Below, in pieces: positions 40,990-50,271 of a DNA stretch of 64,000 bases. The notes under the pieces were generated by a model that saw only the letters and a program-made list of their open reading frames with translations, ran no database searches and was not told the origin of the DNA. The stretch comes from G039954875 sp047528275 (GTDB lineage Bacteria > Bacteroidota > Bacteroidia > Flavobacteriales > Blattabacteriaceae), in the NCBI GenBank assembly GCA_047528275.1, contig CP180023.1, positions 1,612,001 through 1,676,000 of the forward strand, given 5' to 3'. The position numbers were made by a program, and so were the translations under genes. The first letter of the stretch is position 1, and each line of letters starts with the position of its first letter.

Positions 40990-41089
40990 ATGACCGATAT
41001 AAAAATGAGGGCTTTCACCCTCACCTGTACTTACTATCGACCAGCTTGCTCTCGGCAAATATAAGAATTATTATACAATATCTTTCAAG

Positions 41090-41579
41090 CTAAGTTATAA
41101 ATCTCCTATGGGTTGGATAATAATCAGTGCTAAGGGGGATTCTATCGAATGGATGGCGTTTTCACAGACGATACTTCCTAGAAACCAAATAGATCTGCAT
41201 AAAGAGAGAATTGTCTTCATTCGATAAATTTTTCCGAATTGGATCTATGTTTCCAGGGGAGGCTCCAAAAATTTGGTTTAAAGATTTTGCCTTGGGATAC
41301 GGATTTTCAACAGGCTGTATGGGCTAAAATCTTAAAGATCTCTTACGGGGAGACTATCAATTGTGAAATGCTTTCTTATATACTCATTGATAGGAAAAAA
41401 CTTGTGCTATGGCAGAATCCAATACTAAAAACCTCATTGAGATACTTATCCCTTGTCACCGTTTCAATGGCAAAGAAAACCACAACTCACCGCTATACCT
41501 AGGGGTTTGAACACAAAGAATATTTATTGAATCTGAAAAATAAGATACTCCCGTTGAGGCTTTCTTTGAGGAGTGGGTG
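41090..41579 (+). pseudogene. ogt: Methylated-DNA-[protein]-cysteine S-methyltransferase, degraded
   Basis: Repairs O6-methylguanine by transferring the methyl group to its own Cys. Fragments: SYKSPMGWIIISAKGDSIEW from about 41093, DTDFQQAVWAKILKISYGET then IN (family GTxFQxxVWxxLxxIPYGET), and in another frame AMAESNTKNLIEILIPCHRF with the IPCHR active-site motif, then HKEYLLNLKNK. The order is right for Ogt/AdaB. A TAA near 41224 and at least two frame shifts, one before the IPCHR block, disrupt it. It is divergent from rimP. Confidence 0.88.
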
Positions 41580-41619
41580 TGATGTACTGTGTTTACTTTG
41601 TCAATTTTACTGTATGTAC

Positions 41620-42235
41620 TGGATCAGACTGATTACCAATCCAATCTACCTGAGAAGGATGTCCGTTTAATCCTTGGGCGAAAAAATCGGTCCGGATATA
41701 GCCCATATAGAATAGTCCTAAGTATTTTCTATCAGAATCATCATGAAAGAAGGTTTGTAACTTTTCTACCAAAGCAGAACTACTCTAATAAGAACCGATG
41801 TCTAAGGCAGTACAAGTGAGCCACATGTTTTGTACAGCCATGGTACTACTCCGATTTATTCCCATTTGAGTACGAACCGAGAAACTTATCATAGAAATGA
41901 TAATCAAACAAGACGTGTGGAGAATATTTACCCGGATATTTTCAGCTTTTTTATAAGCATTATCGACGTTTTCTACAAGGATTTGATTAGTTAAAAAATC
42001 TTCCAATCTTTTTCTAGCAGTACTTTGAATTACTTTGAACTGCCATTCTTTAGTTAATTTGTATGAAAAATTCCATAATGGGTATGTGTTAAGGCCTCTT
42101 CAATAATCTCCCGAGAGATCTCTTAAGGAGGTAATCCATGGGATATATGAACCGCCTTGTGTGAATAATCTCAGCTATTGTATAGCGATGGTTTTCCGAT
42201 TTCATCCTTCAAACTACCGTTTTCTGTAGTGAAGT
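41620..42235 (-). pseudogene. Nitroreductase family protein, degraded
   Basis: FMN-dependent oxidoreductase family. Minus-strand pieces: EIIEEALTHTHYGIFHTN (family VIEEALEAAxWAPSxxNxQPW, here altered), the open frame 42006-41785 with HTSCLIIISMISF and STMAVQNMWLTCTALDIGSY (the highly typical AVQNMxLxAxxLGLGS block), then DDSDRKYLGLFYMGYIRTDF near 41690. Stops and frame changes break it at both ends. The substrate is unknowable from this. Confidence 0.82.
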
Positions 42236-42366
42236 CTTAAAATGTATATGAGAACCTTACAAAGGTCCTGGCAACTAAATGCGTTTCTATTGTCGGGTGA
42301 TAGAAGAAAATGTACAACTTATTCAGCCTTTCAGGTTAAATTTGCCTCAGTTTTTAAAACATCTTT

Positions 42367-43629
42367 ATGGAAAAACCAGCAATATATCTGAACAACCAAA
42401 GCGGATGGCTTGAAGGATTCATCCAAACCCTAGGGTTTGGCTCATGGGTGAGCACAATTATCGTCATTTTTATTAAGTTGTTGTTCTTGGCCTCATTGTT
42501 AAGTATTTTGTCTTTTACATTCAAAAGAGTAGTGCGTTTCATTGGAAAGCGTATCGTTAATTCCACTCCTTTCAATTGGGACAATATCTTGTATGAAAAT
42601 AAGGTATTTGACAGTTTATCATACTTCTTCCCCTTGGTCATTGGCTCATCGGCAGCAGAAATTCTTTTCAATTCATACCCTCGGATGACCATCAATATCG
42701 AAAAGGTATTCAGCATTCTATTTGTTCTGATTGTTTTACAATTCTTGATTCGAATCATCGATTCGATCACAAAAATTGCTACCAGTGAAAACAACCACCG
42801 AACCATTGCTGTACGCTCCTTCTCGCAACTCTTGAAAATCTTTTTCACAACACTTTGTGTCTTGATCATCATCTCGATACTTTACAACATCCAACTAACG
42901 GCCATCTTGACAAGTTTGGGTGCTGTAACGGCCATCATCGTGTTGGTCTTCAAGGATACGATCCTAGGATTTGTATCGGGTGTACAAATGGCTTCAACTA
43001 AAATGGTCAAAGTAGGAGATTGGATCACTGTACCTAAATATTCGATGGAAGGGACGGTAGTCGAGATCAATCTAATCTCTGCCAAAGTGGAGAATTTTGA
43101 TAAGACGATTACTACGGTGCCTACCTATGATTTAATCTCTACAGCAGTGATCAACTTTGAGGTGATGCGTCAGAAAAACATTCGTCGAATCAAACGCGCT
43201 ATCCTACTTAAAATCAAATCTTTTAGATTTTGTGATGCATCGACCCTCGAACAGTTTAAAAAGTTTTTTTTGATCCACGATTATATCGAAGAAAAACAAA
43301 AAGAGATCAAAACCTTTAACCAAGAGAAAGGCGTCGATACCAGTGTAGAGATCAATGGGAGAATGCTCACCAATATCGGGGTCTTTCGCCAATATGCTCT
43401 GGCATATCTCCGAGAACATCCCGACATATCTCAATGGGAAACTATCATCGTACGGCATCTCGAAACCACTCCTCACGGCCTACCTTTAGAGCTTTATTGC
43501 TTTACCACTACCTCCAAATGGTTGGAATATGAACGGATACAAGCCGACGTATTTGATCATCTCCTGACAGCAGCTAAAGAATTCGGCCTCGAAGTGGCAC
43601 AAGCCATCGCCAGTAGTACCCAAAAGTAA
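42367..43629 (+). CDS. MscS-family mechanosensitive channel (YbdG-like)
   Basis: Osmotic-release channel of the inner membrane. About five hydrophobic segments occur in residues 20-200, the last being the pore-like helix LTSLGAVTAIIVLVFKDTIL with GFVSGVQM. A cytoplasmic beta domain follows (VKVGDWITVPKYSMEGTVVE, TTVPTYDLIS) and a long C-terminal region with GRMLTNIGVFRQYALAYLRE and TTPHGLPLELYCFT, a layout matching the YbdG/YbiO-like branch rather than the 286-residue MscS. 420 residues, no lesions. Four bases separate it from pdxJ, so they likely share a transcript. Confidence 0.9.
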   Translation: MEKPAIYLNNQSGWLEGFIQTLGFGSWVSTIIVIFIKLLFLASLLSILSFTFKRVVRFIGKRIVNSTPFNWDNILYENKVFDSLSYFFPLVIGSSAAEILFNSYPRMTINIEKVFSILFVLIVLQFLIRIIDSITKIATSENNHRTIAVRSFSQLLKIFFTTLCVLIIISILYNIQLTAILTSLGAVTAIIVLVFKDTILGFVSGVQMASTKMVKVGDWITVPKYSMEGTVVEINLISAKVENFDKTITTVPTYDLISTAVINFEVMRQKNIRRIKRAILLKIKSFRFCDASTLEQFKKFFLIHDYIEEKQKEIKTFNQEKGVDTSVEINGRMLTNIGVFRQYALAYLREHPDISQWETIIVRHLETTPHGLPLELYCFTTTSKWLEYERIQADVFDHLLTAAKEFGLEVAQAIASSTQK

Positions 43630-43633
43630 GCGT

Positions 43634-44374
43634 ATGACTCGACTCAGTGTAAATATCAACAAGATTGCTACATTGCGCAATGCTCGTGGCGGTAATATCC
43701 CCGATGTGGTCCAGGCGGCTATCGATATTCAGAGATTCGGGGCTCAGGGTATCACAGTTCACCCGCGCCCTGATGAGCGGCACATCAGATATCAGGACGT
43801 CTACGATCTCAAGCCCATCATTATGACAGAATTCAATATCGAAGGTAATCCGACCGATAGATTCATCCAATTGATCTTAAAGGTTAAACCCGACCAAGTG
43901 ACGTTGGTACCCGATGCCGAAAATGTCTTGACCTCCAATGCCGGATGGGACACGATCACGCACCAGACGTTTTTGACCGAAGTCATTGATGAATTTAAGC
44001 GTCACAATATTCGTACCTCAATTTTTCTAGATCCTGATCCGAAATATATTTCGGCTGCGGCCAAGACAGGTACGGATCGAATAGAGCTCTACACTGAATC
44101 CTTTGCCCTGGCATATGCACGGAAGGATCTCAATAGCATTCAATCCTATGTTCAGACGGCTCAAGAAGCCGTGAGAGCTGGTCTGGCATTGAATGCTGGC
44201 CATGATCTCAATTTAAAAAACATCGCATTTCTGATCGAAAACATTCCCGCGATTGCTGAAGTGTCTATCGGTCATACATTGATCGCCGAGGCGATCTATT
44301 TCGGTTTGGAAAACACCATCCAAGCTTACTTGAAACGCATCGAAAAAATCCATCGAAACAAACAACAGAAATGA
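43634..44374 (+). CDS. pdxJ: Pyridoxine 5'-phosphate synthase
   Basis: Closes the pyridine ring of vitamin B6 from 1-deoxyxylulose-5-phosphate and 3-amino-2-oxopropyl phosphate. The N-terminus LSVNINKIATLRNARGGNIP (with the conserved Asn/Arg phosphate site), GITVHPRPDERHIRYQDV, the central VTLVPDAENVLTSNAGWD and the C-terminal LNAGHDLNLKNI and SIGHTLIAEAI are the family blocks. 246 residues, normal. Its stop overlaps the next start by 4 bases (ATGA), implying translational coupling. B6 synthesis ability would also need pdxA and others not in this window. Confidence 0.96.
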   Translation: MTRLSVNINKIATLRNARGGNIPDVVQAAIDIQRFGAQGITVHPRPDERHIRYQDVYDLKPIIMTEFNIEGNPTDRFIQLILKVKPDQVTLVPDAENVLTSNAGWDTITHQTFLTEVIDEFKRHNIRTSIFLDPDPKYISAAAKTGTDRIELYTESFALAYARKDLNSIQSYVQTAQEAVRAGLALNAGHDLNLKNIAFLIENIPAIAEVSIGHTLIAEAIYFGLENTIQAYLKRIEKIHRNKQQK

Positions 44375-45138
44375 TCCTTCACTCGAAAATCTATGGCCAA
44401 GGCCAAGGCTTATTGGTCTTACACGGACTCTTTGGTATGGGAGACAATTGGACCACGCTCGGCAAGCGTTGGGCCGAAGCCTATCAGGTGCATCTGGTAG
44501 ATTTAAGAAATCATGGGAAGAGCTTTCATGCTGATGCGATGGATTATACGCTCATCTCGGATGATATATTACAATATATCAGGCATCATGAATTGTCCGA
44601 TCCGGTATTGATCGGCCATTCGATAGGGGGGAAGGCGGTGATGCAATTCGCTTTAAATCATCCAGAAATCCCCCAAAAGATCATCATCTCGGACATTGCT
44701 CCTAAGGCTTATCAGCCACATCATCAGAAGATTATTGAAGCAATCAAAGCAGTGAATTTTGACCAAATCACCACCAGAAAAGAGCTCGATGTTTTTTTGA
44801 TACAGTCTATTCCGGATTGGGGTACAAGGGCCCTACTTTCCAAGAATACTTACCAAAAAGAAGACGGTCGGCTAGCTTTTCGATTCTATCTCCAGGGTAT
44901 CGAAAAAAATTATGCTATACTTATCCAACAAGATTTACAAGGGGAAGTGTACAAAAAGCCTACACTCTTTCTACGGGGTGGAGCATCCGACTACATTTCT
45001 GATGAAGATTTCCCGCTGATTAGAAAATATTTCTCTCAAGCACAAATCATTACAATAGAAAAATCGAGCCATTGGATCCATGCAAATCGACCTGCAGAGT
45101 TTGATAAAGAAGTACAAGTTTTTCTAAAGGTTTATTAA
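44371..45138 (+). CDS. Alpha/beta-fold hydrolase (YbfF-like esterase)
   Basis: A 255-residue serine hydrolase. Oxyanion region LHGLFGMGDNWTTL, DLRNHGKSFHADAM, nucleophile elbow GHSIGGKA (Ser at about residue 94), Asp in RGGASDYISDED and His in SSHWIHANRP make the triad. This pattern and length match YbfF-type esterases of uncertain substrate. Intact; coupled to pdxJ through the ATGA overlap and followed by a 97-base gap to aconitase. Confidence 0.9.
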   Translation: MILHSKIYGQGQGLLVLHGLFGMGDNWTTLGKRWAEAYQVHLVDLRNHGKSFHADAMDYTLISDDILQYIRHHELSDPVLIGHSIGGKAVMQFALNHPEIPQKIIISDIAPKAYQPHHQKIIEAIKAVNFDQITTRKELDVFLIQSIPDWGTRALLSKNTYQKEDGRLAFRFYLQGIEKNYAILIQQDLQGEVYKKPTLFLRGGASDYISDEDFPLIRKYFSQAQIITIEKSSHWIHANRPAEFDKEVQVFLKVY

Positions 45139-45186
45139 GACCCTTTATAAATAAGCGGTAATATTTTAAAACTCTCATAGGATTCT

Positions 45187-45194
45187 TAAATTTG
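45187..45194 (+). promoter_or_regulatory. Putative Bacteroidota -7 box for aconitase
   Basis: TAAATTTG matches TAnnTTTG and lies 41 bases before the aconitase ATG. No matching -33 element could be fixed, so confidence is limited. Confidence 0.4.
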
Positions 45195-45235
45195 ATGTGC
45201 TTTAATTCAATCCAAATCCAAAATTTGAAAAAATT

Positions 45236-47506
45236 ATGATATTTGACCTAGAAATGATTCAAAGTGTTTATGCCTACATAGAGCAACGCATCGTACAAGC
45301 ACGAAAGATAGTAGGTCGTCCGCTCACTTATAGCGAAAAAGTACTCTACGCCCATCTGTTTGATGGGAGACCTACAATGGTCTACCAACGTGGTGTCTCC
45401 TACGGTGATTTTAAACCGGACCGTGTAGCCATGCAAGACGTCACCGCGCAAATGGCCTTATTACAACTCATGCAAGCAGGTAAGTCTACTACTGCAACGC
45501 CTACTACCATCCATTGTGATCACCTAATACAAGCCAAAATCGGGGCTGATAAGGATTTGCAAGAAGCCCTAAACAATAGTAGTGAAGTATTTAACTTTCT
45601 GGAGTCGGTCTCCAAAAAATATGGTATTGGATTCTGGAAACCCGGTGCGGGCATCATTCATCAAGTCGTTTTAGAAAATTATGCCTTCCCCGGTGGGATG
45701 ATGATCGGTACGGATTCTCACACACCGAATGCCGGCGGTCTAGGCATGATCGCCATCGGAGTAGGGGGGGCAGATGCTGTAGATGTCATGGCTGGTATGC
45801 CTTGGGAATTGAAATTCCCTAAAATAATTGGCATCCAGTTAACAGGTAAATTAAATGGATGGGCCTCGGCCAAAGATATTATTTTGAAGGTAGCTGGCAT
45901 CCTCACAGTGAAAGGCGGTACAGGAACTATCATTGAATATTTCGGAGAAGGTGCCCGGTCGCTTTCAACGACCGGTAAGGCTACCATTTGCAATATGGGT
46001 GCCGAAATAGGCGCTACGACTTCCATCTTTGGATACGATACCCAATCGGAAGCTTATCTAAGAAGTACAGATCGTGCTGAAATAGCTGACCTGGCCCATG
46101 CCCTTAAAGAGTATCTCAGCGGTGATCCTGAAGTTTATGCTGAACCTGAAAAATATTTCGATCAAGTTATTGTCATCAACCTCTCCGAATTGGAACCCCA
46201 TATCAATGGTCCATTTACGCCCGATTTGGCATGGCCCCTCTCCAAATTTGCTCAAGCGGTCAAGGATAACGGTTGGCCTGAAAAAATCGAAGTGGGTCTC
46301 ATCGGTTCCTGTACCAACTCTTCGTACGAAGATATCACACGTGCTGCCTCTTTAGCCAAACAAGCCGTCAGCAAAAATTTAAAAGCCCAGGCAGAATTTA
46401 CCATCACGCCAGGCTCCGAACAGGTGCGTTATACAGTAGAACGCGACGGTTATCTACAAGCCTTCGAGAAAATGGGCGGTGTGATTTTAGCCAATGCCTG
46501 CGGGCCTTGTATCGGTCAGTGGGCACGTCATACGGACGACCTTAATCGTAGAAACTCTATCATCACCTCTTTCAATCGCAATTTTGCAAAACGAAACGAT
46601 GGAAATCCTAATACCCATGCTTTCATTGCCTCACCCGAGATCGTCACAGCACTGACTCTAGCAGGTAGTCTAACCTTCAATCCTCTTATCGACACCCTGA
46701 CAAATAAAGAAGGTGAGCAAGTCAAACTGGAGGAACCCGAAGGTATTGAATTGCCTGTAAAAGGCTTTGAGGTCAAAGAAGCCGGATACCAGGTTCCTGC
46801 AAAAGACGGGAACAATATCGAGATTAAAATCGATCCAAATTCGCAACGTTTGCAACTTTTAGATCCCTTCCCAGCTTGGGACGGTAAAAACCTTTTAGGT
46901 GTCAGATTGCTTATCAAAGCCCAAGGTAAGTGCACTACAGATCACATCTCGATGGCAGGCCCCTGGCTGAGGTATCGCGGACATCTCGACAACATCTCCA
47001 ACAATTTGTTGATCGGCGCTGTCAACGCCTTCAACAGTCGGACCAATGAAGTAAAAAATCTATTGACCGATTCTTACGGTGCTATACCCGAAACTGCAAG
47101 GGCTTACAAAGCAGCCGGTATTCCTACTATAGTCATAGGTGATCATAATTATGGTGAGGGCTCCTCTCGAGAACATGCCGCTATGGAGCCACGTTATTTG
47201 GGCGTACGTGTGGTACTAGTTCGTTCTTTTGCACGTATACACGAGACCAACTTAAAAAAACAAGGCATGCTCGCGTTAACTTTTTCCGATGAAGCCGATT
47301 ATGATAAGATCCGAGAAGAAGACGTTTTCAATTTTATCGATTTGGAAAAATTTGCTCCAGAAAAATGGCTCACCCTCAAGATCGTACATAAGGACGGGAC
47401 AAGCAAAAGCATACAGATCATGCACACTTATAATAAGAACCAGATCGAATGGTTCAAAGCAGGATCTGCATTGAATCTTATCAAGCTACAGCAGAAAAAG
47501 GCTTGA
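45236..47506 (+). CDS. acn: Aconitate hydratase
   Basis: TCA-cycle enzyme converting citrate to isocitrate using a [4Fe-4S] cluster. Residues 1-500 or so hold domains 1-3 with substrate/cluster motifs GTDSHTPNAGGLGMIAIGVG, GLIGSCTNSSYED and ANACGPCIGQW (three cluster cysteines). Domain 4 contains GDHNYGEGSSREHAAMEPRY with the catalytic Ser and the VRSFARIHETNL block. 756 residues is the usual Bacteroidota, mitochondrial-like size. No lesion is visible. With the E2 gene it suggests that oxidative carbon metabolism persists. Confidence 0.97.
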   Translation: MIFDLEMIQSVYAYIEQRIVQARKIVGRPLTYSEKVLYAHLFDGRPTMVYQRGVSYGDFKPDRVAMQDVTAQMALLQLMQAGKSTTATPTTIHCDHLIQAKIGADKDLQEALNNSSEVFNFLESVSKKYGIGFWKPGAGIIHQVVLENYAFPGGMMIGTDSHTPNAGGLGMIAIGVGGADAVDVMAGMPWELKFPKIIGIQLTGKLNGWASAKDIILKVAGILTVKGGTGTIIEYFGEGARSLSTTGKATICNMGAEIGATTSIFGYDTQSEAYLRSTDRAEIADLAHALKEYLSGDPEVYAEPEKYFDQVIVINLSELEPHINGPFTPDLAWPLSKFAQAVKDNGWPEKIEVGLIGSCTNSSYEDITRAASLAKQAVSKNLKAQAEFTITPGSEQVRYTVERDGYLQAFEKMGGVILANACGPCIGQWARHTDDLNRRNSIITSFNRNFAKRNDGNPNTHAFIASPEIVTALTLAGSLTFNPLIDTLTNKEGEQVKLEEPEGIELPVKGFEVKEAGYQVPAKDGNNIEIKIDPNSQRLQLLDPFPAWDGKNLLGVRLLIKAQGKCTTDHISMAGPWLRYRGHLDNISNNLLIGAVNAFNSRTNEVKNLLTDSYGAIPETARAYKAAGIPTIVIGDHNYGEGSSREHAAMEPRYLGVRVVLVRSFARIHETNLKKQGMLALTFSDEADYDKIREEDVFNFIDLEKFAPEKWLTLKIVHKDGTSKSIQIMHTYNKNQIEWFKAGSALNLIKLQQKKA

Positions 47507-47573
47507 TTCTACATTGCTATAACTCAAATTCTTCGTATTAATTTAATTAAGAGTATTTGTTTTTCGTTGTATT

Positions 47574-47611
47574 AAAAACTATCCATCGGATTTGTCGATG
47601 GATAGTTTTTT
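47574..47611. terminator. Rho-independent terminator after aconitase
   Basis: AACTATCCATCG (47577-47588) pairs perfectly with CGATGGATAGTT (47596-47607) over 12 bp around a 7-base loop, with a run of A before and a run of T after. It lies 68 bases past the aconitase stop and could work in both directions. Confidence 0.88.
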
Positions 47612-49093
47612 ATCCTATAGAAATCTGATCCTTAAGATCTCGCCTTAATGAGAATTTCAATTTAAATGATCATACTTTCTAATAATCATAACCTTAAACT
47701 AAATACAAATACATCTACCTATGAGGATTTTGAGAAAAATTAGTTGATATTCTTCATGATTCAAGTAATTGATGAAGAGCAGATATCTACAAATTTATTC
47801 ACATATAACCTTTGATAGATTTCATCAAGAAAACAAGAGAAAGAGTCATGGAAACAAACCTGATAAAGAGTTAGAAAAGAAGAAGCAAATAAAAGGATTC
47901 AGATTAGAAAGACTCCAACTTTTCAGAGATTCAAAATACTCCGATCCCCATTCCATACTATTGCTGAGATTTTTAATAGTTTAAGTGCTCAAATATAGAC
48001 GAGTAAAAACCCTCATGATTTTACCCCTCCCCAATACCATCAAACGCTAGGACTATCTACCCATAGGATAGCTTTTATAAGACTGTACAATCCACTACAG
48101 ACGATACAGATAATAATCCTATTAATAATTGCGCAGTAACCTCGATTAGCACCGAATCAGATAAAACAAGAGCAAAGCTCAATTACATATGAAATTACAG
48201 ATAGACTTCCATATCAATCCATAGAAAATTACATATTTTCGACACTGTCAAATAACACAAAAAGGAGAAAACAAGAAGATTAAAAAAATTATTCTCTCCT
48301 TTTCACAGGTCTGAATAAAACCAAAATGGCTCTACATATTCTATAAATTTCTTTAGAGAGCCTACTTGTTCACATGGAAATAACTATTAATAATTTATAA
48401 TAAAATAAATATATTTAGCACTTCAACAGACAGCAGCAGTAGCAATATTCTTATATTTATAAAACAACAACTTTTTCCTCCTCAGTAAAGCTACCCTACA
48501 TTTTTTACATGACTTATTTAAGTAGTAAAAATATAAATATACACTAAATATGAATTTTTTTTTAAAAAAAATATAGGAATATTTATAGTAATTAAAGAGG
48601 GGGATATAAGATAAAAAATTGACTGGGAATGTTGGGATATCTCAGAAAAAAAACGTGTTATTATTAGAGAATGCAAAAAAAATAATTCATACCTAGGAAG
48701 TATTTTGAATATTTCCCCTCGAGATGAATAGATCTCGATAGTCTATTTAAGAAAGAGGATGACATACGATTCATAGAAAAAAAATATTAGAAAACACTAC
48801 AAAAAAAAATAAATAAAAATAATAATTTTTCATAATTATAAATAAACCTCAAATTTTATTTATCTTTCAAGAAGATCTAAAAAATATAAAAATCGGCAAG
48901 ACATAATTGAGATAGGAAAAATACTGAGTCAAGAACTTGAAGAAAAGATCATACCTGTATTAGACAGAATTTGTAACTATTTAATTTTTTTAGTAGAATG
49001 TATAGGGGGAAACGAACAAGTGGAACAACTAAAAAAAAACAAGAAAAACAAGAAAAAACATCCTAAAAAGAACGAAAGTAAATGATTTTATAT
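47612..49093. other. AT-rich gene desert
   Basis: No intact gene. A 71-codon open frame at 47769-47984 has no family features and is not called. Near 48930-49084 a lysine-rich frame (PVLDRICNYLIFLVECIGGN then poly-Lys) has no proper start and may be the tail of a lost gene. The rest is A/T homopolymer-rich sequence typical of a decayed spacer. Confidence 0.6.
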
Positions 49094-49101
49094 TAAATTT
49101 G
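49094..49101 (+). promoter_or_regulatory. Putative -7 box for tRNA-Val
   Basis: TAAATTTG matches the Bacteroidota -7 consensus TAnnTTTG and lies 33 bases before the tRNA 5' end, leaving room for a short leader. No -33 TTG element is clear. Confidence 0.4.
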
Positions 49102-49134
49102 CCTGCGGATTTTCAAGAATCTTTTCCTATCATA

Positions 49135-49209
49135 GGACATTTAGCTCAGTTGGTTTAGAGCGCTATCTTGACAGGGTAGAGGTCATCGGTTCGAATCCGA
49201 TAATGTCCA
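49135..49209 (+). tRNA. tRNA-Val (GAC)
   Basis: A 75-base cloverleaf: acceptor GGACATT pairs with AATGTCC, discriminator A at 49209, no encoded CCA. D-arm AGCTCAGTTGGTTTAGAGC, anticodon stem CTATC/GGTAG with one T-G pair, loop TTGACAG with anticodon GAC at 49170-49172, and T-arm ATCGG/TTCGAAT/CCGAT. All stems close well, so it looks functional although isolated in a gene desert. Confidence 0.95.
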
Positions 49210-50271
49210 CTAAAATATTGAAGCTTTATCACAAGATCATTATAAATTATATATAAGGAAATAATTAATTATTTCTACCATACTTGGATAGAATATAGTC
49301 TATAAATAAATAATATCACAATAAAATTATCTTAATCAATGAAGATATTTTAAATTAAAATAAAAAAAATAATTCTGATATCTTTGAGTACTTTGAACTG
49401 ATTAAAGTAATCTACACAAATTTGAGCATATCAAAAAAAAATAAACTATTTATAATACGTCATTTCCTTCTTTATTTAGTAATTGAAATTACTTATGTTT
49501 TTTTTTAAAAAAAAAATATTTAATTAATATTAAATTATTTTTTAACTTTAATATATAATTAATTTAATTTTTTAATCACGCTAACTCCTCCTTATCAATG
49601 ACTATTTAGAACATATTCCTCCATGTATAAAAAAGAATATCGTAAATGAAATAGCTCATATCACTACCCTACACGGCTCTTTTGAAACCTTTTAAGAAGC
49701 ATACTTTTTATTCACCTTACGAGCCTAGAAAAGAAACTCAAGATTATAAAAAGATCCATTACAAATTGGTAGTAGAGGAAGATCATCTCTGTTTGATATC
49801 TGGAGTAAAAATTTTTATCTACAAGATGTAAATAAAAAATATAATCACTAATCCAATCCTTTCAAATACAAGTAAATGGAAGATCATCATCATATCATTG
49901 AATCACCTATGGTTGATGGTATAGACGTGAATAAATTTAATACATTATTACTTCAATACATTAAAATAAAATATTCAATAAAAAAGTTTTATAAAAATAT
50001 GTTGAATAAAGACGAAATCTATGATTAGATAGACCATGATGAGGAGAATTTATCGGTATTTTGTGACGTACATCATCGGAATAAATACTTCGGTATTCAT
50101 AGGGTCAACCGCACTAATATGGGAAACTCAAAGTCTTTACAAACAAGATTTTTTTAACTCAACTTCTCTAAGAGATCGAGAAACACGATAAATCAAATCA
50201 AAACCACTGACTATATCTAAAAAAATATATATTATATATTTGTAATAAATTAATGAATATAAATAATTTTC
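49210..50271. other. AT-rich gene desert
   Basis: No intact gene or RNA. Between about 49590 and 50160 the plus strand shows coding-like remnants (YLEHIPPCIKKNIVNEIAHI; later YKNMLNKDEIYD and VFCDVHHRNKYFGIH) cut by stops. I could not assign a family. The first 350 bases are almost pure A/T. Confidence 0.45.

Noticed and set aside
42354..42872. 172-codon open frame on the minus strand
   Set aside because: It is wholly antisense to the mscS-family gene, whose protein has clear family motifs; the composition is that of a codon-bias shadow.
46528..46935. 135-codon frame opposite aconitase
   Set aside because: Shadow of acn; no start context and no recognisable product.
47769..47984. 71-codon frame in the desert after aconitase
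   Set aside because: Lysine-rich low-complexity product, no family features, no promoter or context.
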